From: Archilochus colubris
Lineage: Eukaryota; Chordata; Aves; Apodiformes; Trochilidae
Reading direction: 5' to 3'
Assembly: GCA_023079485.1 (NCBI GenBank)
Contig: CM041108.1
Span: forward strand, 3,658,001-3,722,000
Length of the DNA stretch: 64,000 nt
A program made the position numbers and the translations under genes. Below the pieces are notes generated by a model. That model was not told where the DNA came from and did not search any database. It saw nothing but the letters and a program-made list of their open reading frames with translations. Numbering within the stretch: the first letter of the stretch is position 1; every line of letters begins with the position of its first letter. Below, one piece after another: positions 35,131 through 49,036 of this stretch.

Positions 35131-38100
35131 CTGCAAGTCATTGGAAGTTTCTGGAGACAGGAATGCAGCTTCAAAATCCCTGCTCTTGTCTAAGCCTGTT
35201 TTTGTTTGTCTGTTTGTTTTAAAGCAAAATCTTTTTCCAGCAATATCCTCATCTGGTGGGATTTACCACAGTTCCAGTGAAAACAATGGAGCTAAGGGAG
35301 CTGTGCCAAATTATACTGCCTAAAAATGCACTTTTTTTCAAAACTGGCAACAGCAGGAGTGGAAGCAGTAGTTTAGGGAGGCAACTGGTGCTTTAACTCC
35401 TGCAAGCTAATTCTTGGTATATTCAGAATACAGGGTGGTTAAATGTAGAAGATATTTAGACATCTTCCTTCTATAAGACCTCTACCTTTGCTGATGCCTG
35501 GGGGACTGGGACCAGAGTGCTAGGGAGCAGAGCTGGTCCCAGAATTCCTACATATTTTTTAATATTGCAGTTGAATATTGTCAAAGGATTGGACTGAAAA
35601 GACACTTCATTACCTTTTATCTTCACCTGTTCTTGCAAAAATACAGAGTATTTTAAGCCAGTAGAGGAAAGCCTAACACAGTCCCAGAAGGTGGAGGGAC
35701 ATTGCCATGAGAAGTCCTGAGAAGCTGTGGGTGGAATCCACTGCCAAATGCATCTGAGATGCCTTTCTGTCTGTAAAAACCCCAATTAGTAGGTGTAGCT
35801 GGTTGGAATAGGTTATAGCAGCTCATGATTTCAGCCCTAGAAACCCTTAGGTCTGTCCTTGCTGAGTTGATCAAGGTGGTGGCCACTCTGCAGACACAAG
35901 GAAGGAATTGTTCCCCATGCTCCACAGGGACTGAATTACAGTGAGAGTGGGCAATTAAAAACCATGGGCTGACTCTTTGGAAAATTAAGTGTGAAGCCCA
36001 TTCTGATGCAAAAATCATGGCAGAAGGGAAGTGATGGGGGCCCTTTTGCTTGGGATGTGCTACTGTTCATAAGGATGGGGTGTTAATTGAAACACTGTGA
36101 CCATATTATAACCGAGGAGTTAATTTCTGGTTCCCTTATATGCTCCTTGTTCCAGAAGGGTAGGAAGTTATCCTGTCCCAGGGATGAAGTGTGGCTTGGT
36201 TGTGCATGGAGCTCAGAAGCTGCCACCTTTCACATCAGTGATTTTTTTAATGAAATGAGTGAAGCTGCAAGAGGGGAGAGGGAAGAGGTGGGAGCTCCTG
36301 GGTGGAAGTTGCTACAGATACCAGCTTCCATGGTAATTCCCATGGGATTTTCACTGAGGGAGGAAAGAGGCCAAACCTCCAAAACATAATTAGGACTAAT
36401 TTTCAGTTGCACCAAAAGAGCAAACACACTAAAAGGGTCTGTGGAGATTGTGCTAGCCCGTTGCCTCCTGATTTCTCTGGGTTAGGAGTGGGGCACAGTG
36501 ATCTGCCAGATACCTCAGCATCCCTGGGATACCCAGCTCAAGGGGTGAAGAGAAAAAAGGAGAAAACACATCCCTCCTGAACTGAGTGTTTGGAAAATGG
36601 GGATTTTGAGTGTCTGAATGAGATGAACAGTCAGACAGGAATACTGAATGTGGACTGAGGATGCCAGGGGAATTGTTTCCATAGAAACACAACCATGGAG
36701 GCTCACATGGCTCCTCCAGCTCAGACTTACAAATTCATATGATTATCTTAATGGTCAGCATAATGGCTTGAAAAGAGGTAGGTGATTAGTAAAATTTGAT
36801 CTGAGTTTGTTGCAGATGTAGGGAGCATTGTGCTGAAGTCTCCCTCTGATTGCAACTTGGGATGGTTCATATGCTGAGCGCGTCTCGCTCTGATTTGCTG
36901 CAGTAAATCAGGATTAACTCCTGAGCACTGAATGGGGTCCTACTGGTGTCAAACAAAGGGAATCAGACCTAGTTTCTTTTAATTAACTGGAAGAAAAAAG
37001 ATCTACATTTGTTTCTTGATGCATTGTTCTCTCACCTTTGTCAACCAGTCCTTTTGCATGGCTGCAGACATAATCTTCTGCATGTAAATCAATACCAGTC
37101 AGAAATGCCTCAGGAAATATTGTTCTGAAATGCACTCAGTGCAAGCACATGCCTTTCTATGCCTGAATTTATGAGGGGCCCTGAGAGTCTGTTTTCTTCA
37201 TTTGTTCAGGGAAATATTTCTCCTTGGAAAATCCAAGATGTTTAGGACTAATTTATGTCTCTCCAGCCCCTTCAAAGAAGTTAACACCTACAAGTGGTGG
37301 GTTTGGATTGTACTGGTAGGATTCTGGGGGCAGTATGGATCATGCCATGTCTAAATGAGTAAGCTTTAGTAATCTTAATTACTAATATTAATATTAGCAA
37401 TATTAATACAGGGCACTGCACTTTCATTTTTACTAAATAAGGATGTTTTAGGCATTCTGGGTGGCATTTCTAGATTCTGTGCTCATGTTGGGTTTTTTTT
37501 TCTGGTCTGCACAGCGTTTCCTGTTGAGGTTTTTGTTGAGGTGCTGTGACCAATCCTGCATGGGCACATTGGGTTACTGCAATGCTTCAGGAGATGGCAC
37601 TTCTGATGTGCTGGGACTTAGGAAGGATGAGAAACATCCTGTGGGCAGATTTCTCCCCCAGTAACCAAACTGCAACCTGGTAGCTCCCAAAATGCAACAC
37701 CCAGATAGGAATCCAGTGTCATGTGGGAGAAAAGGTTAAACCAGATAACCTAGGGCTGAGCAAGCTCAGATTAAACCAGGAGGTTTCAAGTTGTAGTGGA
37801 GATGTGTTGCTTGGGCTTTTCTCAACCCCTGGTGGCCTGACCATCTCCTGTGATCCTCCAGTTTAAGTTGGGCTGAGCTGACTTGCTCTCATTTAAAAGC
37901 AGCCAAACCTTCACAGCCCACAAGCTTCATCTTTAATGATAGTCATTTGTGCTCTTTTTAGAGGAGGCTCTGTGTGGAGGGGGAGAGAGGAGCAGGAAGT
38001 GGAGACGTGACAATTTTGGGCACTATTTCCAGTAACTGATGTTTGTTGAGGAACTGTCCTGTTATCCAAGGCAGCAGTGGCTCTACAGCCAGCAAAATGC

Positions 38101-39779
38101 ATGGTGTTATCTTTCTGGGTGCATGAAGGCAGATTAAAGGCTGAAATCATGGGGAAAATGGCTCCCATCTTTCCTCCTGGTTTCCCCAGCCTCTCAAAAT
38201 TGTCAAAAAGTTGCTGGAGAACATCAAAACCTTAACACTAGCTCAGCTCCAGGCTGATCTCTTGATAAGCATCCCTGATGGTCCTGCAGCTCCAAGAGGA
38301 AAACATCCCAGGGTTGGGGAGGGTCATCCAGAAATGACATAGCTGCAAATATAAAATGAAATGGAAGAGCTGCAGGGTTGCAGGAGAGAGGAGAGCATGA
38401 GAGGCAGCTGGGCCTGAAACAAGATTAACAGGAGGAGATGCCCAGAAAGAAGCTTTTTCCTCTCAAACTTCATGTGTGTGAATTCAGTGCTAACCTTGAC
38501 CCACACTTTCAGTTGCCTTGTTTGGAAATTCCCTCCCATGGACTAATGGGTGAGACTGCTCTTTCTGTGCTCCTGAGCTGTGTGATTTTGTGGTGCATTG
38601 ATGATTAAATAATGTTTGATATTTTTCTGAAGAACCTGGACTGTAGAGTGACTCTTGGTAGCATTGAGTCTCCTTGATTTCAGTTTGAACCTCTGGGGAT
38701 GAGACTAAAATAAAAATAACAGCACTATTTAAAAAGGAAAGTGGAAGTAATTCTGCATTTCCACACGTGAAGCCTGTGAATTGCTGGCATGCAGACAATA
38801 GTTCATTCCTTGGTGATGTTCCTTTGCTTCTCCCATAATGTTTCTTTCCCAGGCTGTAATCTTCTAGGACTCTTTTCTTACTTTGGTGAGAGCAAGGTGG
38901 TGTTTACATGAGCATTAGATTTGGCACAGGGCTTCCCAGCAATCCTGCTGTCACTTGTTGGGGAGACATTAGGAATGGGATTATCCTGCTCTGTGTGGTT
39001 GGGATGGGAGGTGGTGGGGACCCCTAAGTCCTGATTTTCCAAAACAAGGTGCAAAAAGGTGCAGCTTGTATCCAAATCCTCCATCTGAGCAAACATCCAC
39101 TGTATTATGAACACACTTGGTAAGCAGAAAGTTGTCAATTTACTGAAGGTTTTTTCCCTGTCAGTGAGACTTTTGTTGCTGAGCTGCCTCTGCATCTGAA
39201 ATGTAATCGGTTGCCAGCTCACACTCCCCTGACCCATTTCCAAAGCTATTTCATTTGATTGTGTTGGGTGATCTTTCTGAAATTATTTCTTGATTTCTAT
39301 TTGAAATCCATTGATAATGGTTGTTTAAGCTCTTTCCCTGCTATCTGGTTGTTTTAATTTCAGGGAGTACATTGAGGAGTTTAAGCATGTATTAGTTATT
39401 ATATTGATGGATAAGCCAAGCAAGGAACATTTGTAAATTCCCATATTCCTTTTCATTGACCTAGGAGATTTGAAAAGCCTCTTGCATGCCATTAGTGGTT
39501 TGAATTCCTATAAACATTTCTCAATATATTTAGGTTTTGGGTTTGAATAGTTTGAGTATGTATGTGTAGATTTCTCCTTTATCCATCCAAGAATATTAAT
39601 TGCTCATTTGCTTTGCTGTCTGCCACTTCTTTAATGCTTTTCCTTCAAAGTGGTATTGGTTTCGTTTGTGCTGAATCAAGTCCACTGATGAAATCCAGTA
39701 AGATCTGAAAACTGGCCTGAAGGATGTGAACTATTGTGGTCTGAGACTGACAGAGACATGATTTATATCCTGGGTCAAA
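35131..39779. other. Noncoding stretch, no gene seen
   Basis: No gene or clear transposon. A perfect 16-bp palindrome lies at 37382-37397 inside a run of TAAT motifs. Open frames up to about 121 codons show no recognisable family. Confidence 0.6.
37382..37397. repeat. Perfect 16-bp AT palindrome
   Basis: CTAATATTAATATTAG equals its own reverse complement. It sits in a TAAT-rich stretch (about 37370-37410) that could offer several homeodomain-type core sites, or may simply be AT-rich sequence. Confidence 0.7.
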
Positions 39780-39910
39780 TTATGCCCCTCTGCATTTCAC
39801 TTGACCCAACTGTAAAAGGGTGAAAATAGCACCTCCCCCTCATCAATGTGCTAAGAGTTAAATAGCTTTGATACAACATGATATTAGAATTGTAGTGCTT
39901 GCATTTTATT
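39780..39910 (+). mobile_element. Possible MIR/L3-like relic
   Basis: The stretch AACTGTAAAAGGGTGAAAAT, followed by AGCACCTCCCC and later AGAGTTAAATAGC, follows the order of the MIR/L3 tail (CTGTAAAATGGG, then AATAGCACCTCCC, then TTAAATGAGTT). It is very diverged and the ends are unclear. Confidence 0.4.
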
Positions 39911-40149
39911 AATGAGCTTGGTGTCTTTCAGAAGTGATTTTCTGCAGGTTCTCACATGTGTGAGTTATTATTCACTGAGCAGTTAAATTGCTTGGCAGAA
40001 TCAGGCTCCTGGGCAATTGAAAATCTTCAGCTGGGCAGTGAACCCCTTCTCCTGGTGGCCCAGATTTAGGAGGGACATCTCACATCCCAGGAAATCTCTT
40101 CAGTCTTTAACTTAGGTGATCCAGGTGTGAAATGCATAGAACTCCCTTT

Positions 40150-40232
40150 ACAGCCTCTCCAGGAGTGTTGTGAGGCTTAAATCAGAGGAAATGTGCAAAT
40201 GACTTTGAGGTCCTTGGATAAGAAAGTAAAAC
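40150..40232 (+). mobile_element. Old SINE/LINE 3' tail
   Basis: GTGTTGTGAGGCTTAAATC, followed by CAAATGACTTTGAGGTCCTT and GGATAAGAAAG, matches the common ancient tail (GTTGTGAGGCTTAATTA, then AAAGCGCTTTGAGATCCT, then GGATGAAAGG) shared by L3/CR1-mobilised SINEs and LINEs. It may belong to the same insertion as the relic about 240 bases upstream. Confidence 0.5.
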
Positions 40233-42240
40233 ACAAGAGCACAGAGCTGTAGGAGTGGTAAGGAATACCCTTCCCTTAATATTTCACAAGAATACAAGGT
40301 CTTTCTTACCCTGCCTCTCCAGATTCCCAGGAACTGCACTAGGAGCTGGATCTGGTCCTTAGGCAGAGAATTAATATGGATTCTTCTTACAAAACACATC
40401 TCTCAAGTGAAACTTTTGCCTATATTTTTCCCAGAAGATTCTTCTCTTTCAGTCCAGAATTTTATCAGCAATTCTTATGCTAACAGGGGTCAGGAGATGA
40501 GATGTTTCTCACGTTACACTTGAAGCTTCTCATGAATAATGGCCTGTATCACCTCTATTGTCTGTCCAAAACATAAGCAACCAGACATAAGGCCAGAGGA
40601 GAAATTTAAAGAGTGCTGAATAAGCCAGCAGGACAGACCAGGAACTAAGATAGTCAGAGAGTGAAACAAATACAAGGTAGAGCAGATGGTTATTTGGGGA
40701 AATATCTGAGCAGATTAACTACCAGGCAGCTAGAGAATGAGGCAGTCCCTAGTTAAAAAGTACCCCAAAGTCTTCAGGGTGAGATGAACAGAAGCACAGA
40801 TGAAGATTGCTGTAGCCAAAATGAATTAGAGGTTATTCATCCCTACTGAATTTTCTTCAGTGCTAAATAGAGCACATCAGGCTTTTCACAGGAATCTGAG
40901 GAGGTTGCCACGTGGAAGACTATCACTTGCTTCTGTGGAAGGGCAATCTGTCCATTTTGAAGCATTTTTTCCCATCAGTATTGTTCTTCTCTTCTTTCTC
41001 AAATTAATTTATTTGCCTTTTTTTTTTTTTTTTCCCCTCATATATGTGTGTGTATTGTGTGAGCAAGGTGATAATCCCAAAATACATGGCATTGGAAATT
41101 GCCATCATGGAAATTTTGGTTTCCCCTTTGCTCTCCAATCTCTTTTTTTTTATTTCTTCAATAAGACTGCAGCTGCTCTCTGATTTGTATTTATGTATGC
41201 TCTTTATAGATATTAATCCAATAACAGATTAAACCTAAAGTAACTGTTACTACACAGAGAAATTCAAGGGCTGATCTTGCAAACACTAATGCCTCTGAAT
41301 AACTTTAATCTTCTGCATTGTATATTTGAATTTAATAGGGACTTTTACATGCCAAAGTTTCTCACGTATGGGAATGTTTGCTGCAACTTCAGACTTTCTC
41401 CATATGTTGATGTCAATTTGTTTTTGCAGCCTCAGTATGGTTTAGAAACCAAAGTCTCTGATCACTCTTTGCTTTCCCAGTTCTGCAGCCTTCCTTGTAC
41501 CAGGTTTTTAATTGGAAAAAAACAAAACCAAAACAGAAAAACACCTCAAACCTCACTAGTGTTAGAGAAACCACCTTCTTACACCAGGTTAAAAGAAATT
41601 TTCTCCAAGGTCTGTGCAAGCTCATAGGTAACACCAGGTACAGAGTGGTAACACTTTTTACAGCATCAGCTTCTCACCACACATTCTAAAGGTGAATCCC
41701 TAAAAAAACCTGGACTGTACGACTTGGGAATTTATCTGGTAGCCCAGCAGCCAGTTTTAGTGCTTGTATAAAGAGCTGAAAGCATCCAGGAGACAGGCAG
41801 TGGAGTTGTATCAGACTTCTCTGGTGCAGTTGGCCTCTGCTGCCTGTGTAAGAGTTCAGACTCCCTGTGTTTGTTCCTTTAGGGATTCCTATGCCAAAAA
41901 CTGTTTAGAGGAAACGAGTTTTGTCAGATTTCCACTTCAGTATAAAGTTTGGATAAATCCACTTTATATTTGTGGTTGCTCTCTGAGTATTTTGGGGGAA
42001 ACCAAAACTCTGTTTCGCTTGAACTCTGCTACACAGGTATTTAAACTCAAACACATCCTCCACTGCTGAGTCAAAACACCAGTGGTTAGTTTGGGGTTCA
42101 GTAATAATGGTGATTTTAGAGGTTAATGTGAGGGTAATAAAGTCTTCCACTTTAAAGTCTTTCCACTGCTGTGACCATCAGGAAAGTTTTCTTTCTCCAG
42201 GTTCACCAGTTTGCTGATGGGACTGATGTAGGATTGAGGT

Positions 42241-42299
42241 GACTTCCCTTTAGCTTACAGGTTACAGACTTCCCTTTAGCAGCTGGCTTACAGGTTTGT
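42241..42299. repeat. Local direct duplication, about 26 bp
   Basis: GACTTCCCTTTAGC begins two adjacent units (42241 and 42267), and both later carry GCTTACAGGTT. The second unit has a short insertion (AGCTG). Confidence 0.75.
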
Positions 42300-44454
42300 G
42301 GCTGTGTTTGTGGTTAAGGCACACAAACCATTGGCATAATCTGGTAAGCATCTGATAGGACTTCAAATTATTCCACTTCTCAGCTTTTGAGTGAATAGGG
42401 CTTATTGCTTAGCCCACAGAAATGTAAATAGTTTTTTTTTTCCCTTTCTGTATGTGACACTGTTTAAGATCAAGCTCCTTTTTGTAAATGTTATCACTGT
42501 ATCTGTCAAGACCAAATATAAATGTATATGTCATGTACATGAAAGCAGTAGACATAGAAGAATGGTAAAAAGGTGAGGACCAAGGTAAGAGACTCAAGAA
42601 AATTATTAAACAATTAAAATTAAGAAGGGATTTGCTCCAGTAGCATAAATAACATTTTCCAGAACCTCTTTCTCACAACTTTTCACTCCTGCAATATTAG
42701 AGGAATGCAGGAAACTTATCAATTTGTATGTCAAAAAAATCATGTGGGACAGTTGAGATACTGGCTGGAGCTTCTGAAATGTTATTTTCAGATGACATAA
42801 GGGTATTCAAGACTTTTATTGATTTTAGGCTGCTGTGTCCCTGTAGGAAATCTTGGTGTTAGCCATCTAGGGGCTAGATGCTTCAGAGAGCATTAATCTT
42901 GTCTGATTTTAATATCCAAAAATTAGTATTTTGGGCTCTGCTGATCAGTCAGGGTCTCTTTCTAAGCAGAGGGGAAGAGAAAAGCAAATGTTCAGAAAGT
43001 GAATGGCGTTAGCTGTTTTAGATCCATTTACTGGTTCCTTCTGAAAGATCTTTACAGCATTCTCAGGCACGTACACAAGTCTTGAAAGAAAACAAATAAA
43101 CAAACAAACAAAAACCCCAAAAAGGTGGGCTCGTCCTTCTTCAACACCAAGTTGTCAATTCTGAAGTGTTAATAAAATGGAAGGATGGAGGGAACGGAGG
43201 GAAGAAGAGCTGAGAGCTCCTCTCTGGGTGACCCTGGAATGTTGTCTCCTCCTTTCTGAGCTGGGGGGGACTGATAGGTGTGCCAGGTCCTGGTTCTTTC
43301 TCTCTGCTATGGAGCAGCCTCCAAGTTTCAGTGCTCTATATCCTGGGATGGTTTAATCTTCCACCTTCCATGCAATACCTCTGGGGTTATGCACAATCCA
43401 AAACAACCAAACCACCAAACCCCATGGCTTTGAGTGGAGATCCCAGGCAGGACATCAAGAGAGACCAATTCATAAACTCCTTGCTGTGCCTACCCCCTCT
43501 GTGTGTGTTCTCCTTCTGTTTTAGATAGGCCTGAGGACTGGAGCTTGTCCTCAGAGCACCGTGGGTACTAGAAGCAGCATTTTTCTATAAATTGGGAACA
43601 GAACTGGCCACCAGAGACTGAAAATCTGGCAGGAGGAGCTGATTAGACATGCTCAGAAGAGCCTGCAATTTCACTGCCGCGTGCCCTTTGGGCTTGCAGT
43701 GAAAAACAAAGTTGAGCACTGCCAATATTTGGATATGTGATTCCATTGTTTTATCTGAGGATGAGATCAGTCAGTGGAGAGAGCCCAGAACAAAACTAAA
43801 GTGCTCTTTTTTATTCCAGGGGATCATGAGGAATGTGGAGCTGGGATCACCCCCTACTCTGCCCCACCTCACCCCACCCAGATTCTTTTGGCTCCTAAAC
43901 CAATGCTCCTTAATTTAATTTTTCTTTTTTCATTCCAGTTGCTACAGACTGTCCTTTCAAAAGGACCCTGTGCCTCTCTGTCCCATTTAGGTGCTTAGGA
44001 GAGGTAGAACTGTCCCAGTTTTGCATCCTTGCCTCTTTTGAAAATCCACTAACTGGAGAACTTAACCATGTCTGACCTCTCCCAGCCTTGTCATTTCCTT
44101 CTGTGCCTTTTCCTAATATTCTGTTAGCAGATAATTGTTGGTAAATTGCAGGTACTGAAATCTGCCAACTTTTATTTTGATGGGATGGAGTGATTGCAGT
44201 GCTACAGTTTGAATGGGGATTTGGAGAGTGCTAAGGAGAGGATTCCTGGCTAAGGAGACACAGGGGAATTTTTATAGGTGGTGGCTGACGAGCTGCATCC
44301 TTGTTGAATTGATTGTTTTAATGCAGAAATGTAATTGTAGTATTAATCATGTGCTAGAACACCAGGAGCATTGTGAAGGTGTCTTTTTAGTTACTCTTTC
44401 AGTGGGAGGAAGGAAATTGAATAATGACATTATTTAAATGTTGTGATCAGTAGA

Positions 44455-44515
44455 GACTGAACCCAGGACCTTGAAAGCTGAAGCTCTGTGTTTCTGTAGC
44501 TACATTTCTAGAAAT
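44455..44515 (-). mobile_element. Possible tRNA-derived SINE head (reversed)
   Basis: On the minus strand the segment reads TAGCTACAGAAACACAGAGC and ends with TCCTGGGTTCAGTCTC. This resembles the spacing of a pol III A-box region and a B-box (GGTTCRANNCC) in old tRNA-derived SINEs. Two B-box positions differ. No SINE body could be followed beyond it, so this is tentative. Confidence 0.25.
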
Positions 44516-47500
44516 GCATCCCACCATATGGGACAAAGCCAGACTCCCAAAGCTTACATTTGGCCATGACTTTGAGCAGCCCAGGTAGATTTTTTGTGTC
44601 TGCCTGTCCATGTGGCTGACTTTTCCTGTTGGCAGGGGCTGATGGAGGCTCCACAGCTTTTGTAGACAGATGCATCACCACAAGGCCAGATGCTGCCACT
44701 GCCCCAGCCACCAAACAAGACAAACAATTCTAGAAACCTCCTCTTTATCAAATTCATTTGCAGTGGGCTCTCCCAAAGCTCCTTTGAGACAGATGAGGGA
44801 AAGAACCCTGGGAACAGCTACTGAAAGCTCGTCCAAACCCATTAAAAATAAATAAATAAAGAAGGAAAAAAAGGAAAGAAAGAAAATATCAATGTGGAAG
44901 TCTGTTTGCAGCTACAGCAGAGGGAAGCAGATGTAAGCAAGCCTGCCCATGCCTTCTGAAGCTCTGTTAGTTCCTGGAAGGCAGCCAGCACTGAAATAAT
45001 GGCTGGAGGCAGCACCCCTTTCTCCCCTCTCCCTGACCTGGGAGCAGACAAGACATTTGTACATTATTAAGCTGTGGAGCACACACTGTGCTTTGCAAAT
45101 GGACAGTGCAGGGCACTGTTTAGAGCTGTAAATCTTCAGTCACATATTCACTGTGAAAATCTTGTCTCATGTCAGAAATATTCCACCCCCCCAAGCTCCT
45201 GCAACCTCCCCTGGGCTTTGAAGATTCCTCCCTGTGTGTGGATGCCACCTCATCACAAAAACTGGCTGGGGCTGATGTGGATGCAAAGGGTCCTGTAGGT
45301 CAGGAGAGGTGTTTTGGGCTGAGTCCCACCCTGAGGTTTTGGGAGGTCACTGAGATATCTGTGAAATGTGCTGGGGGCCTGAGACACCTCTGGTCGTGTG
45401 CCTGGATGAGAGAGAGTGAGTTCCAGCCCCATCCAAGATAAATATTTTACATTATCTAGCCAAAGTTTCCTTTCAGTTTTACAAGTTTCTCATCCTGGAT
45501 TTCTTTTTTCCCAATTTTTTCAGCCACCTCTGTTTTTGCGTTTGGTTTTGTGGTTTTTTATTGGGGTTTTTTTGGTGGTGTGGGGGGGTATTTTTTGCCA
45601 TTATTTGTGGTTGTTTCTACATGGTTTGTTTATTGTTCTTTGGCTGCCAGTGAGTGGGCATCTCCCCCTGTGCTTTGGTTGCAGTTGTGTTGAAAGTCAG
45701 CTCACAGGCACTGTCCCGTTTCACTTTTAGCTGTGGTGTTTCCAGTTCCCCTTCCAGACTGTGCCTGACTCTATGTGGGCTACAGATGGGGACATTCAGT
45801 TGCATGAAGGATTTTTTTTTTTCTTTTTTTTTAATGCTGCTGAAATAATTTGGAGTTGCTGAAATCTGATCATATCAGATGCTAAGAGGCAAAGCCTGAA
45901 ATGCTCCTTCAAAAGCACCTTTTGATATTTGAAAAGGCTGATGAAGTAAACCTTAAAAACCTCCCTTGTTTTCTCTTGTTCCATTGCTTGTTTTCTCTTG
46001 TAAGGATTTCTTTTCCCTTTCTGAAGACCTCCAAAATCCACAGCCTCACAGCAAGTCTATTGCTCCCAAAAGAAGATCTTTTTTTTTTTTTATTTGCAGG
46101 TTTTGATCTGGGTCCATCTCCTCTCACAGCTGCACCCTCTTTCCTTTGAGGTAAAGCCAAAGCTGAGGAAATCAGTGTCAGCACTGAAGATGGAAAGCTT
46201 CATCTCACCCAGAGGAAGGGGTTAATGTTGGCAGGAGCTATTCACATCCAGTCTCTTGTCCAATACAGCACAACGTGATCATTTCTGTAGGCAAGATGTG
46301 GCTCTCATTGCCTGTGACCGACCCACGTCTCCTGGGAGGTCCTCCAGATCCCTCTTTCCTTCCAAGCTGCTCGTCAGCCACGAGGTGGTAAAGCCTTTTG
46401 CTTTGAGCTCTTATTTCCCTGCCTGACCCAGAAATGAGAGGCTGGGAAGCTTTTTAGGAACGTGCAGCTGTGTAATATTCAAAGAGAGGGCATTTTGTAT
46501 GTCGGGCGTTTTAAGGCCAACAAGATACCTTTGAAAAGAAAGAGAGTCCAGAATGAAATCCTTGGAATAATGGCAATGTTCTGGTTAATTGCAGTTTTCT
46601 CTTTCCTGTAGTGTTCAGCTTCTCCAAACAATACCCCCAGCGTTTGCAGGAAGGGAATTGAAATGTGCTTGGCAGCTCCATTCTGCAAAGCCTCGATAAT
46701 TTTTGTCATTGATCCAAAAATCTTATGCCAGTTCCTTGACGTGAGGTCACTCTAATTTCATCCCATGGTTGTTGATAGACTTCTTTTTCGGGTTTTTTTT
46801 TGGGTTTTTTTGGTTTTTTTTTGTCCCAGCTGCCCTCACTCCCCTGCCCAGCTCTCTCCCCCAACCTCGTTTTGTTGGAGGTTAATCACTGCGTGAGTTA
46901 ACTCCATCCTTGGCATGTGCTGTGATCTGGAAATTTTGTCACTAATTACTGCCTGCTCACCGGAGAAGGAGGCTGCTGAGCCCTGCCCTGCAAGTGACTG
47001 AGCTCCTCCATGGCTCAGGTTGCAGCCAGGACATTTTTGGCTAGCAGGAGGCTGGAGGGGGTTGCCCAGGCTGAGCCTGGAGGAAAAATAGACTCCTCTT
47101 TATCATCTAGAGTGTTCACCTAGAAAACACTTAGTGCTCCATGCGCTTAGCAGTGAAAATACCTGGCTGGAAGGGAGACTGTCTTGATTTTAAGCAACAA
47201 TAAAAAAATCCTATTGGATTTTTACTTTGAGCACACAGGACTTGGGGTGAGATGGGGCTGTAGAACGGCACTTGGACGGAGTGGCTGAAACATCCCCCAA
47301 AATCTTGCTAGGAGAATGAAATATTCTTTGCTTTTCTCTTTCTGGTCACGTTTTACCACTGGAGTTACTCAGCGAATTAATAGGTATAGAAATGCAAAGC
47401 TCTTTTCTTATTACACGCCATCGATCTGATTGCAGTGTCATTAATTGAAAGACTCTGGAAATGTGATGGATGGTTCAGTTCAGGATTCCACATTCGTTTT

Positions 47501-48554
47501 GGCATAGCCCTGCAGGAGAAAAGCTGCATGAAGCTGATTGAAGGGCTCTTTTTGTCTGACATGAATTATTCTTTCATTGTCAAACCTTGTAACAGCATTC
47601 AGACATAGGGAGATTTACAATGTGAAATCCTAAATGGGGTCTATTCTTAAAATAAAATTAGAAAAAAAAAAGAGAAAGCTTTATCTTGCAATGTTGAAAA
47701 TAGCTACGTTTAAAAAAAAAAAAACAACCTCACAACTATTTCTACAAATTAAATCTCTTCTGCGAAACCCAAGGGGCTGATGTTTCTCACTTAATTTTAA
47801 ATTATTCCAATGGTGAGGCCTTAAATGAAAAAAACCAATTGCTTTAATCACATAACTGCTGTCAACATTTTTATTACATTCAAATGTATTTGTTTGTATC
47901 AGAGGGTTTGTTTGTTCTTTCCGCTGTTGTCATTTACCTAGCAGACCGATTCCTCTGTTCATCTGTGAATCCTGCTCGTCCTGTAAAATAAGACAAGGTT
48001 TTATTTTTCTTTGGGGGAAAACCTAGGAGGACATCATTTCAACACATGTTTCGAAGGAAATTATTCTGCATTCTAGAAAACATAAAGATGGATCAGTGCT
48101 GATTTCAGCTCTCTCTAGCTTGTGTCTGAAGGCAGATCTCACCAAGTAGCTTTGTGAGTTTCTCTGTTGATCCTGGGCAGCTCTCTTGTTAAATCCCTGT
48201 TGCTCTTTTGTCTATTTAAAAATTGGTGCCATGCTCTGAGGGTTGTCTGCAGCCCTATGAAACGTAACAATTAAAAGGTAGCAGGAGAGCACGGCTCAGC
48301 TTTGCTGTACACGTGAAGTCGTTTGTGAAGTTGCTGAAGAGTTTGGAATGCAAAGTAGCCACCCAACTCGTAGTCTCATTTAAAAATAAAATACTGAAAT
48401 AACATTCTACGAGATCTGAATCAATGTCATGCCTATTACAGATGCTGGAGCTGCTAGAATAGCGAGATTACACAGAGCAGACAGATGAGATGAAGAAGAG
48501 CATTCGATTACATTACATCTGATTAGTGGTGTCTATTCATCTGGGTGGGTTTTC

Positions 48555-48572
48555 TTTTTTTTTTTTTTTTTT
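48555..48572. repeat. Poly-T tract
   Basis: An uninterrupted run of about 18 T after TTTC. No retroposed body is recognisable on either side. Confidence 0.8.
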
Positions 48573-49036
48573 GGAACAAAGCTGACTTATTTTATTGGCA
48601 TGTGGTGATGTGGTGTGCTTGAAGGAGCGACGGGATCAAGACTCAGACAAGGAGCTGGAAGAATAGGACATAAAATACAGTAGTAAAAACATCCAGCTCT
48701 GGTTTAACTGCCTTCCTCCCTCAGCTACCTTAGGGTCTGACAGACCTACCTACCCAAGTGGTCTTAGCAGATAGACAACCAGGGGAATGATTGCAACCTT
48801 TCCTCTTCTCTTTAACTACTTTTCAGCCCCAGATAAGTATCGAGCGATTAGTTTCTGTTTGAACTCCTAAACAAATGCCCCTTTTCACCTGAGATGTACG
48901 TTCGCAGGCAACAGACTGGCCTGATAAAAGAGATGAGTAATTCACATTAAAGTGGGAAACAGCCTTTTCAGGCACTGAGAAATAAAACGCATTGATGGGA
49001 AATGTTGCTCTCATCCCTCCTGCCCCTCCCCCTGCC

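Larger units (their letters stand above)
40236..46239. other. Noncoding stretch, no supported gene
   Basis: No gene recognised. Low-complexity items include a T-tract at about 41018-41033, an (AAAC)n-type run at 43090-43114, an A/G-rich run at 44843-44887 and a G/T-rich tract at 45540-45598. A 26-bp local duplication lies at 42241-42292. A possible reversed tRNA-derived SINE head at 44455-44515 is listed separately. Confidence 0.6.
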
